Notes: a model not told the origin generated them from the sequence alone. A DNA stretch of 18,262 nucleotides from Bacillota bacterium (GCA_023391535.1 JAEWAU010000020.1:1-18262), one strand, 5' to 3'. Positions 1 through 6,985 are shown, numbered from the stretch's first letter. Made by a program: numbers and translations.

Positions 1-38
1 CCCCCCCCACACCCCTCGGGCGCCCCCCCCCCCCCCCC
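1..38. other. Poly-C low-complexity edge, probable assembly or sequencing artefact
   Basis: The first 38 bases are nearly all C, including eight C at 1-8 and an uninterrupted run of sixteen C at 23-38. They are followed abruptly by ordinary sequence. Read on the minus strand, the direction in which atpA runs off the edge, this is poly-G. Poly-G tails at contig ends are a known artefact of two-colour Illumina chemistry, where absence of signal is called G. No gene is supported here. The gene expected after atpA in such operons would be the B subunit, but nothing recognisable is present. Confidence 0.7.
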
Positions 39-68
39 GCTTCATTTGATGTTTTGGCTGAAATACGG

Positions 69-1889
69 TCAGGTTCCGGTGCGCGCTTCGGTTTCTTCGT
101 CGGCGACGCTGCCGCCGGAGCCGTCGGCATGTTCGGCGATGAGGTTTGCGAGCGTGCTTTCGATATCGTCGCGGTAGACGTCGAACAGGTCCATCCGGTC
201 GTTGGGGATGTTCTTTTTGAGCTTGAGCAGCCGGTCGATCAGCCCCGTTTTTGCAATCATCGCGATGGGGATGTGGGCGGCCACCACTTCCTTGGCTTTG
301 TCGTTGAACAGGCAGATGATCTCCATCATCTTGAGCTGTTTTTCGAGCGTCACGTACGTATCGGACGGGTCGAGCGCGTCCTGCTGCAAAAAGCCCACGC
401 GGATGATATGGCAGGTTTCGAGCACGAGCTTCTGGCTGTCCGGCAGCGTTTCGGAGCCGATGAGCTTCACGATCTCCATCAGCTGATTTTCCTGTTTGAG
501 CAGCAGGACGATGCGCCCGCGCAGCTTCATGAATTCGGGCGAGACGTGCTCGTCGTACCACGGCTTGAGGTCCGCCAGATACTCGCTGTAGCTTGTGAGC
601 CAGTTGATGGCGGGGTAGTGGCGCACGTAGGCGAGCGTTTTGTCCAGCGCCCAGAAGCAGCGGATGAACCGGCGGGTGTTCTGCGTCACGGGCTCCGAAA
701 GGTCGCCGCCCTCGGGCGAAACGGCCCCGATGATGCTGACGGAGCCTTCGGTGCCGTTTAAATTCTCCACGCGGCCCGCACGCTCGTAGAACTCCGCCAG
801 GCGGGAGGGCAGGTAGGCGGGGAAGCCTTCTTCGGCGGGCATCTCCTCGAGGCGGCCGGAAATCTCGCGCAGCGCCTCGGCCCAGCGGGAGGTGGAATCG
901 GCCATCACGGCGACGCTGTAGCCCATGTCGCGGTAGTATTCCGCGAGCGTCACGCCCGTGTAGATGGAGGCCTCGCGGGCCGCCACCGGCATGTTGGAGG
1001 TGTTGGCGATGAGCACGGTGCGGTCCATCAGCGGGCGGTGGGATTTCGGGTCCACCAGGTCCTTGAATTCCTCGAGCACCTGCGTCATCTCGTTGCCGCG
1101 CTCGCCGCAGCCGATGTAAATGATAATATCGGCGTCGCACCACTTGGCGAGCTGGTGCTGCACCACCGTTTTGCCCGCCCCGAACCCGCCCGGGATGGCG
1201 GCGGTGCCGCCCTTGGCGATGGGGAAAAGCGTATCCATATTGCGCTGGCCCGTCATAAGAGGGCGGTCCAGCGTCCGGTGCGTTTTAAACGGCCGCGGCT
1301 TGCGGATGGGCCACAGATGGCAGAGCGTCAGCTCGTGGAGGGTGCCCAGCGCGTCGCGCAAAGTGAGAACGGCGTCGTTCACATGATACTGCCCGTCCGG
1401 CGCGACACGCACCGCGGTTCCGCTCAAAGTGGGGGGCACGAGGCACTTGTGGAGCACCAGGGGCGTTTCCGGGCACGTGGCGTACACATCGCCCGCGGAA
1501 AGCGCGTCGCCCTCTTTGACGATAAAATGAACATCCCACAGCCTGGTTTCGTCCAAGGCGGGGATGTTGAGACCGCGCTCGATGAAGTTTCCGGCGCGCT
1601 TCTGAATCTGCTCCAGCGACCGCTGGATACCGTCGTAGATGTTGGAGATGATGCCGGGGCCCAGCATGACGGACATCGGGTGCCCCGTGGTTTCCACCGG
1701 TTCCCCCGGCCGCAGGCCGGTTGTCTGCTCGTACACCTGGATGGTGGTCATCCGGTCGGTGATGCCGATCACCTCGCCGGCGAGACGGCTGTTGCCGACG
1801 AACACCATTTCCTGCATGGAGAAATCCCTGGCATTTCGGACGGTAACGACCGGACCGTTGATGCCGTAAATGACGTTGTTGCATCCCAT
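69..1889 (-). CDS. atpA: V/A-type ATP synthase/ATPase subunit A (catalytic subunit)
   Basis: This is the catalytic A subunit of the peripheral V1/A1 head. It couples ATP hydrolysis or synthesis to H+ or Na+ movement through the membrane part, and the ion cannot be told from this subunit. The N-terminal beta-barrel has NGPVV near residue 11. The non-homologous insert characteristic of A subunits spans about 110-200. The P-loop GGFGAGKT is at about 234-241, and GCGERGNEM at about 260-268. A block near 330-375 contains ADSTSRWAEALREIS, LEEMPAEEGFPAYL and FYERAG. The length of 606 aa is normal for the family. ATG at 1889 is preferred because family members start a few residues before the GxxGPVV barrel. 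A GTG at 1901 would add four residues and also has a GGAAG motif upstream, so the start is not settled. No other V-ATPase subunit gene lies upstream, and the rest of the operon must be off the left edge. The P-loop has Gly in place of the usual Pro at position 2, a tolerated variation. Confidence 0.95.
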   Translation of the reverse strand: MGCNNVIYGINGPVVTVRNARDFSMQEMVFVGNSRLAGEVIGITDRMTTIQVYEQTTGLRPGEPVETTGHPMSVMLGPGIISNIYDGIQRSLEQIQKRAGNFIERGLNIPALDETRLWDVHFIVKEGDALSAGDVYATCPETPLVLHKCLVPPTLSGTAVRVAPDGQYHVNDAVLTLRDALGTLHELTLCHLWPIRKPRPFKTHRTLDRPLMTGQRNMDTLFPIAKGGTAAIPGGFGAGKTVVQHQLAKWCDADIIIYIGCGERGNEMTQVLEEFKDLVDPKSHRPLMDRTVLIANTSNMPVAAREASIYTGVTLAEYYRDMGYSVAVMADSTSRWAEALREISGRLEEMPAEEGFPAYLPSRLAEFYERAGRVENLNGTEGSVSIIGAVSPEGGDLSEPVTQNTRRFIRCFWALDKTLAYVRHYPAINWLTSYSEYLADLKPWYDEHVSPEFMKLRGRIVLLLKQENQLMEIVKLIGSETLPDSQKLVLETCHIIRVGFLQQDALDPSDTYVTLEKQLKMMEIICLFNDKAKEVVAAHIPIAMIAKTGLIDRLLKLKKNIPNDRMDLFDVYRDDIESTLANLIAEHADGSGGSVADEETEARTGT

Positions 1890-2046
1890 AGTACCAATCA
1901 CTTCCGACTTCCAAAATTCTGATGCTGCCTTGAAGCAGAAAACCAGAGTGGACGGCGGGCCGCTTCCAACCGCCGCGGAACCTTCCGGCCGGGAGGAGGG
2001 ACGCGCATGTAACGTCGTCTCTTACCGGTCGATTCCAAAGCGGATG

Positions 2047-2176
2047 ATACGAATCTCCGATCAAACTGCGGATGAAAATCCGCATCCCAGTCCATAGAGA
2101 AAGCTTTTGCTGCGGATTTTTCTGTGCGTGTTTGCACCGTGCGTATTCGCACGAAATCTCAATCGGATATTCGTAT
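2047..2176 (-). ncRNA. Candidate structured leader RNA (cis-regulatory) of atpA
   Basis: Two 15-nt arms, 2162-2176 and 2047-2061, are complementary at 14 of 15 positions. In RNA the helix can extend inward by four more pairs, three of them G-U. They enclose about 100 nt holding a 6-bp hairpin (2138-2143 with 2148-2153, four-base loop) and a 7-bp hairpin (2067-2073 with 2078-2084, four-base loop). The segment 2075-2084 can instead pair perfectly over 10 bp with 2111-2120, which excludes the 7-bp hairpin. The element begins about 25 nt after the predicted transcription start. I do not recognise it as a known riboswitch. That it regulates atpA is inference from position and competing pairings. 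Confidence 0.4.
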
Positions 2177-2207
2177 TGGGAGAGTTGCCGTAGAATCCAT
2201 TAGAATC

Positions 2208-2235
2208 ATTATAGAATTTTGTGCGGAAAATACAA
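2208..2235 (-). promoter_or_regulatory. Probable sigma-A promoter for atpA
   Basis: Read on the minus strand there is a perfect -10 hexamer TATAAT (2213-2208), a 16-bp spacer, and a -35-like TTGTAT (2235-2230, three of six matches). It sits in the most A+T-rich stretch of the intergenic region. The predicted start is near 2201, giving an untranslated leader of about 310 nt before atpA. The -10 is strong and the -35 weak. Confidence 0.6.
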
Positions 2236-2346
2236 GGCTTTCCGTATTTAATTCGTAAGAAAATGGTTAATTTTTTGCAGGACGGTAAGAACAGGAAACC
2301 GACTCCGTGTGCGGCACAGGCGTCCGGCCCCCGCCGATTGCAGCCG

Positions 2347-2375
2347 AAAAAGCTGCAAAACAGGGCTTTTGCAGC
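2347..2375 (-). terminator. Intrinsic terminator downstream of recG
   Basis: On the minus strand GCTGCAAAA (2375-2367), a six-base loop, and TTTTGCAGC (2360-2352) form a perfect 9-bp stem followed directly by TTTTT (2351-2347). It lies about 200 nt beyond the recG stop and about 110 nt upstream of the atpA promoter. This is the right place to end the asp23-fakA-recG transcript. Confidence 0.7.
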
Positions 2376-2471
2376 CGGTTTCGCCCGCCGGAAAAGCCCC
2401 CTCGTAAACTGCGAGCGCCAAAAAAACGCGCTTTTGTGCGGCATTGAAACGTCCCGGGCGTTCTTTTGGCC

Positions 2472-2509
2472 GGTGCTGCAAAACGCATCGCACTGCGTTT
2501 TGCAGCACC
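2472..2509. repeat. Perfect 16-bp palindrome with GTGCTGCAAAA core
   Basis: GGTGCTGCAAAACGCA (2472-2487) and its exact reverse complement (2494-2509) are separated by six bases. It lies 66 bases beyond the recG stop. Neither strand has a T-run after the stem, so it is not a standard intrinsic terminator. It shares the GCTGCAAAA core with the terminator at 2347-2375 and with the long hairpin at 11500-11548. Confidence 0.75.
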
Positions 2510-2574
2510 CCCTTGCAGCCCATTCGTTCTTAGGGCCCGGAGCCCGCGGCATCAAAGAAGCGCCCGCGTTCCGG

Positions 2575-4611
2575 CTAATTGAAAACAACGTCCTGCTGCG
2601 CGAACATCGAGTTTGTATGCGCTTTCAGCTTCGCGTGGCCGGGAGCCGCAAGGTGCGGGTCGGCGGCCAGGAGCGCGCGGGCTTCGTCGCGCGCGCTGCA
2701 GAGCACGCCCATATCCGAGGCGAAATCCGCGATGCGCAGCTCCGGAAGCCCGTGCTGGCGCCGCCCAAAGAAATCGCCCGGGCCGCGCAGCTCCAGGTCC
2801 TTTTCGGCGATGCGGAAGCCGTCGTTCGTTTCGCACAGCGTGCGCAGCCGCGCTGAGGCGTCCGCGCCGCGCGCGTCGGAAATCAGGATACAGGTGCTCT
2901 GCGCCCGGCCGCGCCCCACGCGCCCGCGCAGCTGGTGGAGCTGCGAAAGGCCGAAACGCTCGGCGTTTTCCACCACCATCACGGTGGCCTCGGGCACGTC
3001 CACGCCCACCTCGATCACGGTGGTGGAAACGAGGAGCTGGAGCCGCCCCTGCGCGAAATCGCGCATCACGGCCTCCTTTTGGGCGGCCGCAAGCCGCCCG
3101 TGCAGCAGCCCCACGCGGAATTCCCGGAACTCGTTTCGCGCCAGCTGCTCCGCGTATTCCGTGGCGGGCATCAGGCCGGTTTCCCCCTCGCCCGAATCCT
3201 CCACCAGCGGGCACACGATGAAGGCCCGGTGCCCCGCGCGCAGCTCCTTTTTGAGGAAGGCGTACACGCGCGGGCGGTAGGAGGCGCCCACGGCGTAGGT
3301 GCGCACGGTGAGCCGGCCGCGCGGCATCTCGTCGAGCACCGAGAGCTCGAGGTCGCCGTAGAGGAGCAGGGCGAGTGTGCGCGGAATGGGCGTGGCGGAC
3401 ATCACGAGCACGTGCGGGTCGCGCCCTTTGGCGGCCAGCGCCGCGCGCTGCCCCACGCCGAAGCGGTGCTGCTCATCCGTAACCACAAGGCCCAGCGCGT
3501 GGAACTCTACCCCTTCGGAGAGCAGCGCGTGGGTGCCCACGGCCACGTCAAGCTGCCCGGCCGCCAGCATCCGCAGCACGCGGCGGCGCTCCGAAACGGG
3601 CATTCCGCCCGTGAGCAGGCCGACGTTCAGCCCCAGAGGGGCCAGCAAAGCCGTGAGCGTCTGAAAATGCTGCCCGGCCAATATCTCGGTGGGCGCCATC
3701 AGCGCCGCCTGCAGCCCGTTCTGGGCGGCGAACCAGCACAGCGCGGCGGCCACAGCCGTTTTGCCGGAGCCCACGTCGCCCTCCACCAGCCGGTTCATGG
3801 GCGCGTTGCCGCGCATATCGGCGGCGCCTTCCGCAATGGCGCGGCGCTGCGCGCCCGTGGGCGAAAAAGGCAGCTTTGCGAAAAACGGCGCGAAATCGGT
3901 ATCCGCGCAGACGGGCGCGCTGCCCTGCCCGCGCTCCCCGCGCAGCAGGAAAAGCCCGAGCGAAAGCGCGAGGAATTCCTCGAACACCAGGCGGCGGCGC
4001 GCGGCGGAAAGTTCCTCTTTCCCCGCGGGAAAATGGATGCCGTGCAGGGCTTCGCGCAGGGAGCACAGGCCGTGCCGCTCCCGCAGCGGGGCCGGCAGAG
4101 GGTCCTCCGCGTCGGGCGGGCAGGTCTCCAGCGCCTGCCGCACCGCGGCGGCGACATTGCGGGAGGAAAGCCCCGCCGTGAGCGGGTAAACCGGCCGCAG
4201 GCCGGGCGCGGCGTCTTCCGCCTCGAACTCCGGGGAGGCCATTTCGCGCCGGAACAGGCTGCCCGCCATGCGCCCGTAAAACAGGTAGGCGTCGCCTTCG
4301 CGCAGCAGGCTTTGCACATAGCGGTTGTTGAAGAAGGTGATGTCGCACACCGCGGAATCGTCGGCCGCACGGAAGCGGTAGAGCGTCATGCCGCGCCGCA
4401 CGCGGCTGACATTCGCGCGCACCACGCGCGCGCGGATGCAGCACAGTTCCCCGGGCGGGGCCGAAGCGATGGGGACGGGCGTGAAATCCAGATAGTCGCG
4501 CGGGTAAAAACGCAGCAGGTCGCCCACGGTGCGCACGCCAAGGCGCGCGAACAGCTCCGCGCGCTTTTCCCCGATGCCGCGCAGGGTGCCCACGCCGTCG
4601 TTTACGTTCAT
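2575..4611 (-). CDS. recG: ATP-dependent DNA helicase RecG
   Basis: RecG is a monomeric superfamily 2 helicase that binds branched DNA, regresses stalled forks and processes Holliday junctions in the cytoplasm. The N-terminal wedge/OB-fold region (about 1-210) carries FYPRDYLD near residue 35. Helicase motifs follow in order: GDVGSGKT at about 278-284, TDEQHRFGVGQR at about 378-389, MSATPIPRT at about 404-412, LLHGRL near 495, and VIEVGVDVPEA with QLRGRVGRG near 525-565. The 678-aa length is normal. The start is ATG 4611, because AAAGGAGGGA (4627-4618) sits just upstream; the frame is open further back but without support. It lies 133 bases after fakA. The order asp23-fakA-recG matches Bacillus subtilis yloU-yloV-(sdaAB-sdaAA)-recG with the serine dehydratase genes missing. 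It is probably co-transcribed with fakA, as no promoter is evident in the gap. Confidence 0.97.
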   Translation of the reverse strand: MNVNDGVGTLRGIGEKRAELFARLGVRTVGDLLRFYPRDYLDFTPVPIASAPPGELCCIRARVVRANVSRVRRGMTLYRFRAADDSAVCDITFFNNRYVQSLLREGDAYLFYGRMAGSLFRREMASPEFEAEDAAPGLRPVYPLTAGLSSRNVAAAVRQALETCPPDAEDPLPAPLRERHGLCSLREALHGIHFPAGKEELSAARRRLVFEEFLALSLGLFLLRGERGQGSAPVCADTDFAPFFAKLPFSPTGAQRRAIAEGAADMRGNAPMNRLVEGDVGSGKTAVAAALCWFAAQNGLQAALMAPTEILAGQHFQTLTALLAPLGLNVGLLTGGMPVSERRRVLRMLAAGQLDVAVGTHALLSEGVEFHALGLVVTDEQHRFGVGQRAALAAKGRDPHVLVMSATPIPRTLALLLYGDLELSVLDEMPRGRLTVRTYAVGASYRPRVYAFLKKELRAGHRAFIVCPLVEDSGEGETGLMPATEYAEQLARNEFREFRVGLLHGRLAAAQKEAVMRDFAQGRLQLLVSTTVIEVGVDVPEATVMVVENAERFGLSQLHQLRGRVGRGRAQSTCILISDARGADASARLRTLCETNDGFRIAEKDLELRGPGDFFGRRQHGLPELRIADFASDMGVLCSARDEARALLAADPHLAAPGHAKLKAHTNSMFAQQDVVFN

Positions 4612-4617
4612 GGCCGG

Positions 4618-4627
4618 TCCCTCCTTT
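4618..4627 (-). promoter_or_regulatory. Ribosome binding site fixing the recG start
   Basis: Minus-strand AAAGGAGGGA lies six bases upstream of ATG 4611. It decides against the longer open frame that reaches back to 4830 into the fakA gene. Confidence 0.85.
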
Positions 4628-4679
4628 CGCCTGATTGGCCTGACTGAGCGGGAGCTTGTGGTGAAATGGGTGCTTATGG

Positions 4680-4707
4680 TTTTGGCCCGCCTTGGGGCGG
4701 GCCAAAA
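4680..4707. repeat. Perfect 12-bp inverted repeat between fakA and recG
   Basis: TTTTGGCCCGCC (4680-4691) and GGCGGGCCAAAA (4696-4707) flank a four-base loop. The T-tract is on the 5' side and the A-tract on the 3' side on both strands, the reverse of an intrinsic terminator. It is better seen as an mRNA processing or stability hairpin, or an intercistronic palindrome. A second, bulged stem (CCGG arms, about 4714-4733) lies nearer fakA. Confidence 0.7.
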
Positions 4708-4744
4708 CGGATTCCGGCGCCCGAGGGGGCCGGCGGCTGTTTTT

Positions 4745-6385
4745 TTATTCGAACGAGAGAATGAAATGGTAGATGGGCTGCCCGCCGTCGATGACGTTGA
4801 TTTCCGCCTGTTGGAATTTATCCGCCGCAAAAGCGCGGACTTCCTCGGCCTGTTCGGCGGTGACGCCCTCGCCGTAAAGGATGGAGATGAAGGCGGTGCC
4901 TTTATCCGCCAGCTTGGTCACGAGGCGCTGCGCGGCTTTGACGGGGTCGCTGTCCGAGAAAACGAGCTTTCCGCCCGTGAGCGCGATGATTTCGTCCTTC
5001 GCGATGCGGTTGCCGTCGATGTCGGAATCGCGCGCGGCGAAGGTGACAAGCCCGGTTTTAACGCGGTCGGCCGCGGCCTCCATGGCGCGCAGGTTCGCCG
5101 TGACTTCCGCTTCGGCGTCGAAGCTCAGCAGCGCGGAAATGCCCTGCGGCACGCTTTTGGTGTGCAGCACGTAAACGGAGCGGTCGGCCAGCGCCACGGC
5201 CTGCTCGGCGGCGAGAATGATGTTTTTGTTGTTCGGGAGCACGATGACGTTCTCGGCCGGGGTGGCTTCGATGTTTGCGAGGATGTCCTCCGTGCTCGGG
5301 TTCATGGTCTGCCCGCCGTCCACAACGCGGTCGGCTCCCAGCTCGCCGAAGAGCTGCGAAAGTCCCTTGCCCGCCGCCACCGCCACGAAGCCGTAGCGGT
5401 TCTTGGGCTCCACGCGCGCGGCCGCCTCGGGCGCGGCCGCATTGTCCTGCAGCTTCTGGTGCTGGAGGCGCATGTTGTCTATTTTGATATCCGTCAGAAA
5501 TCCGAAGGTGAGCGCCTCCTGAATGGCGTTGCCGGGGTTGTCGGTATGGCAGTGAACTTTGATGATGTCGTGGTCGTCGGCAACCAGAACGCAGTCCCCG
5601 ATGGCCTCGAGGAAGGCACGAAGAGCCAGCGGATCTTTATCCGACTTCTGGTCCCGGTTGATGATGAATTCGGTGCAGTAAGTAAAATGGATTTCCTCGT
5701 CGTCCTCCGCCACGGCGGCCGGCCCGGAAACGGCGGGCGCCTCGCCGGAAGCGGGTACGTTTTCGCCCGCGAGGGTTTTGCGCATGGCGTCGAGCACGAC
5801 GGTGAAGCCCTTGCCCCCCGCGTCCACCACGCCCGCTTTTTTGAGGATGGGCAGCAGCTCCGGGGTTTTTGCGAGCGATTTTACGGCCGCATCCGAAGCG
5901 GCCGCGAGCGCCGCGCCGAAATCCTGCGGATTCACGCGCGCCTCGATATCCGCCGCGGCGGCGGCTTCACGCGCCACGGTGAGAATGGTGCCCTCCGAAG
6001 GCTTCATCACGGCTTTGTAGGCAGCGTCCACGCCGCTTTGCAGCGCCTGCGCGAGGTCGTCGCCCCGCGCCGTCGCCTTGCCGCCGAGCGAGCGCGCAAT
6101 GCCGCGGAACAACAGCGAGAGAATAACGCCGGAATTTCCGCGCGCTCCGCGCAGCAAAAACGAGGCCGCTACGTCCGCAACCTCCGAAACCGCCGCCGTG
6201 TCGCTGAGCTTGTTGAGCTCGCGCACCGCCGCGTTCATGGTCATCGACATATTGGTGCCCGTATCGCCGTCCGGAACGGGAAAAACATTGAGCTCGTTGA
6301 TCTCCTGCTTGTGTGCCTCCAGCGCACCGGCGGCGGAGATCAGCATATCCCGGAGCGCGGCCCCGGAGATGCAGGTAGTATCCAT
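4745..6385 (-). CDS. fakA: Fatty acid kinase catalytic subunit FakA (YloV family, DhaL domain)
   Basis: FakA phosphorylates fatty acids held by a FakB (DegV-family) carrier, giving acyl-phosphate for PlsY/PlsX-dependent phospholipid synthesis. The N-terminal DhaL nucleotide-binding domain spans about 1-200 and has the metal/ATP motif NVFPVPDGDTGTNM at about 33-46, RGARGNSGVILS at about 79-90, SEGTILTV near 130, and AGGKGF near 189. A linker rich in Ala and Glu covers about 205-232. The middle and C-terminal domains carry HCHTDNPG at about 278-285, VDGGQTMNPSTEDI at about 355-368 and LPNNKNI at about 383-389, all typical of the YloV family. The length of 546 aa is normal. ATG 6385 has AAAGGAAGG ten bases upstream. 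The gene follows asp23 by 57 bases, the conserved yloU-yloV pair. No fakB is in the window. Confidence 0.95.
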   Translation of the reverse strand: MDTTCISGAALRDMLISAAGALEAHKQEINELNVFPVPDGDTGTNMSMTMNAAVRELNKLSDTAAVSEVADVAASFLLRGARGNSGVILSLLFRGIARSLGGKATARGDDLAQALQSGVDAAYKAVMKPSEGTILTVAREAAAAADIEARVNPQDFGAALAAASDAAVKSLAKTPELLPILKKAGVVDAGGKGFTVVLDAMRKTLAGENVPASGEAPAVSGPAAVAEDDEEIHFTYCTEFIINRDQKSDKDPLALRAFLEAIGDCVLVADDHDIIKVHCHTDNPGNAIQEALTFGFLTDIKIDNMRLQHQKLQDNAAAPEAAARVEPKNRYGFVAVAAGKGLSQLFGELGADRVVDGGQTMNPSTEDILANIEATPAENVIVLPNNKNIILAAEQAVALADRSVYVLHTKSVPQGISALLSFDAEAEVTANLRAMEAAADRVKTGLVTFAARDSDIDGNRIAKDEIIALTGGKLVFSDSDPVKAAQRLVTKLADKGTAFISILYGEGVTAEQAEEVRAFAADKFQQAEINVIDGGQPIYHFILSFE

Positions 6386-6442
6386 CAGATGTTGCCTTCC
6401 TTTATCAATATGATGCGGCGCGCGGCATATCGTGCGGGAACG

Positions 6443-6793
6443 TCACTCCGTTTTCATGCTGTCCACGTACACGTTGACGCAGTCCACCTTCAGCCCGGTG
6501 GCTTCTTCCACGGTGTAGCGGACTTTTTTGATGATGCTCTTGACGATCACCGTGATGTTGATGCCGTAGGTGACGATAATGTGCAGGTCGATGAACAGTT
6601 TATCGCCCACGCGGCGGACTTTTACGCCCCGGTCGAGCCGGTCGCGGAGGAAGTGGCCGGCAAGCCCCTGCACGCGGCTGCTCGCTGCCATTTCCGCGAC
6701 GCCGTAGCAGGAGGAGGCGGCGTATCCGATCAGATTGGAGAAATAGTTGTAGCTGATTTCGACGGTGCCGTTCGGATATTCCAGGCAAATCAC
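6443..6793 (-). CDS. Asp23/Gls24 family envelope stress protein (YloU-like)
   Basis: A 116-aa Asp23-family protein. It begins with an EYPNGTVEISYNYFSNLIGYAA segment typical of the family. A central VQGLAGHFLRDRLDRGVKVRR follows at about 42-62, then DLHIIVTYGINI near 69-80 and a C-terminal VNVYVDSM. There is no signal peptide or membrane segment, so it is cytoplasmic; some relatives are anchored at the membrane by AmaP, and no AmaP-like gene is visible here. The exact role of YloU-type members is unknown. The start is GTG 6793, because AAAAGGAG lies nine bases upstream; the ATG two bases further upstream is followed at once by a stop in its own frame. It is the first gene of the probable asp23-fakA-recG operon, with its own good promoter. 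Confidence 0.93.
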   Translation of the reverse strand: MICLEYPNGTVEISYNYFSNLIGYAASSCYGVAEMAASSRVQGLAGHFLRDRLDRGVKVRRVGDKLFIDLHIIVTYGINITVIVKSIIKKVRYTVEEATGLKVDCVNVYVDSMKTE

Positions 6794-6802
6794 ATCGGTT
6801 CA

Positions 6803-6809
6803 CTCCTTT
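6803..6809 (-). promoter_or_regulatory. Ribosome binding site deciding the GTG start of asp23
   Basis: Minus-strand AAAGGAG lies nine bases upstream of GTG 6793. This supports a GTG start despite an overlapping out-of-frame ATG that terminates immediately. Confidence 0.8.
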
Positions 6810-6864
6810 TACGCGATGATGTGAGCGCCGCTGCGCTCGGGAACGCGGATTTCCCGTACTTCTT

Positions 6865-6893
6865 ATTTTATCCCATTTGGCGGCGATTCTCAA
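6865..6893 (-). promoter_or_regulatory. Sigma-A promoter of the asp23-fakA-recG operon
   Basis: On the minus strand -35 TTGAGA (6893-6888, five of six matches), a 17-bp spacer, and -10 TAAAAT (6870-6865, five of six). The predicted start is near 6858, about 65 nt before the asp23 start codon. This is the best-matching promoter in the window. Confidence 0.8.
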
Positions 6894-6900
6894 TACGGCG

Positions 6901-6923
6901 GCGCGGGAAATTGCGTCCCGCGC
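6901..6923. repeat. Inverted repeat upstream of the asp23 promoter
   Basis: GCGCGGGA (6901-6908) and TCCCGCGC (6916-6923) form a perfect 8-bp palindrome with a seven-base centre. It sits eight bases upstream of the asp23 -35 box and 62 bases after the upstream lipoprotein gene. It could be an operator or a weak stem ending the lipoprotein transcript; there is no T-run after it on the minus strand. Confidence 0.5.
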
Positions 6924-6985
6924 GGCATTTTATATCAGGTCCAAATAAACGCATGATCGGGCGCCGTGCGGAGAAGCAAAGCGCC

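Larger units (their letters stand above)
1890..2574. other. 685-base non-coding region between recG and atpA
   Basis: No convincing gene lies here: the short minus-strand ORFs have no ribosome site or recognisable product. On the minus strand the order is a palindrome (2472-2509), an intrinsic terminator for the recG transcript (2347-2375), an A+T-rich promoter (2208-2235), and a leader of about 310 nt for atpA containing a long-range inverted repeat (2047-2176) with internal hairpins. The proximal part of the leader (1902-2046) is G+C-rich, with small possible stems but no clear terminator. Confidence 0.75.

Noticed and set aside
1955..2010. T-box-like AAGGTTCCGCGG segment in the atpA leader
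   Set aside because: The T-box consensus (AGGGTGGTACCGCG), specifier stem and downstream terminator are absent, and an ATPase gene is not a usual target.
2088..2130. Resemblance to the c-di-GMP-I (GEMM) riboswitch: CACGCACAG on the minus strand followed by GGGATGCGG
   Set aside because: The GGGCAAACC segment, the GNRA tetraloop and the GACGCAAAGCC block of that class are missing. Only a short match remains.
1898..2152. Minus-strand 84-codon ORF in the atpA leader
   Set aside because: No ribosome site, basic low-information composition, and it overlaps the structured leader and the atpA start.
2935..4647. Plus-strand 570-codon frame opposite recG
   Set aside because: Antisense shadow of RecG with His/Gln/Arg-rich composition typical of such frames.
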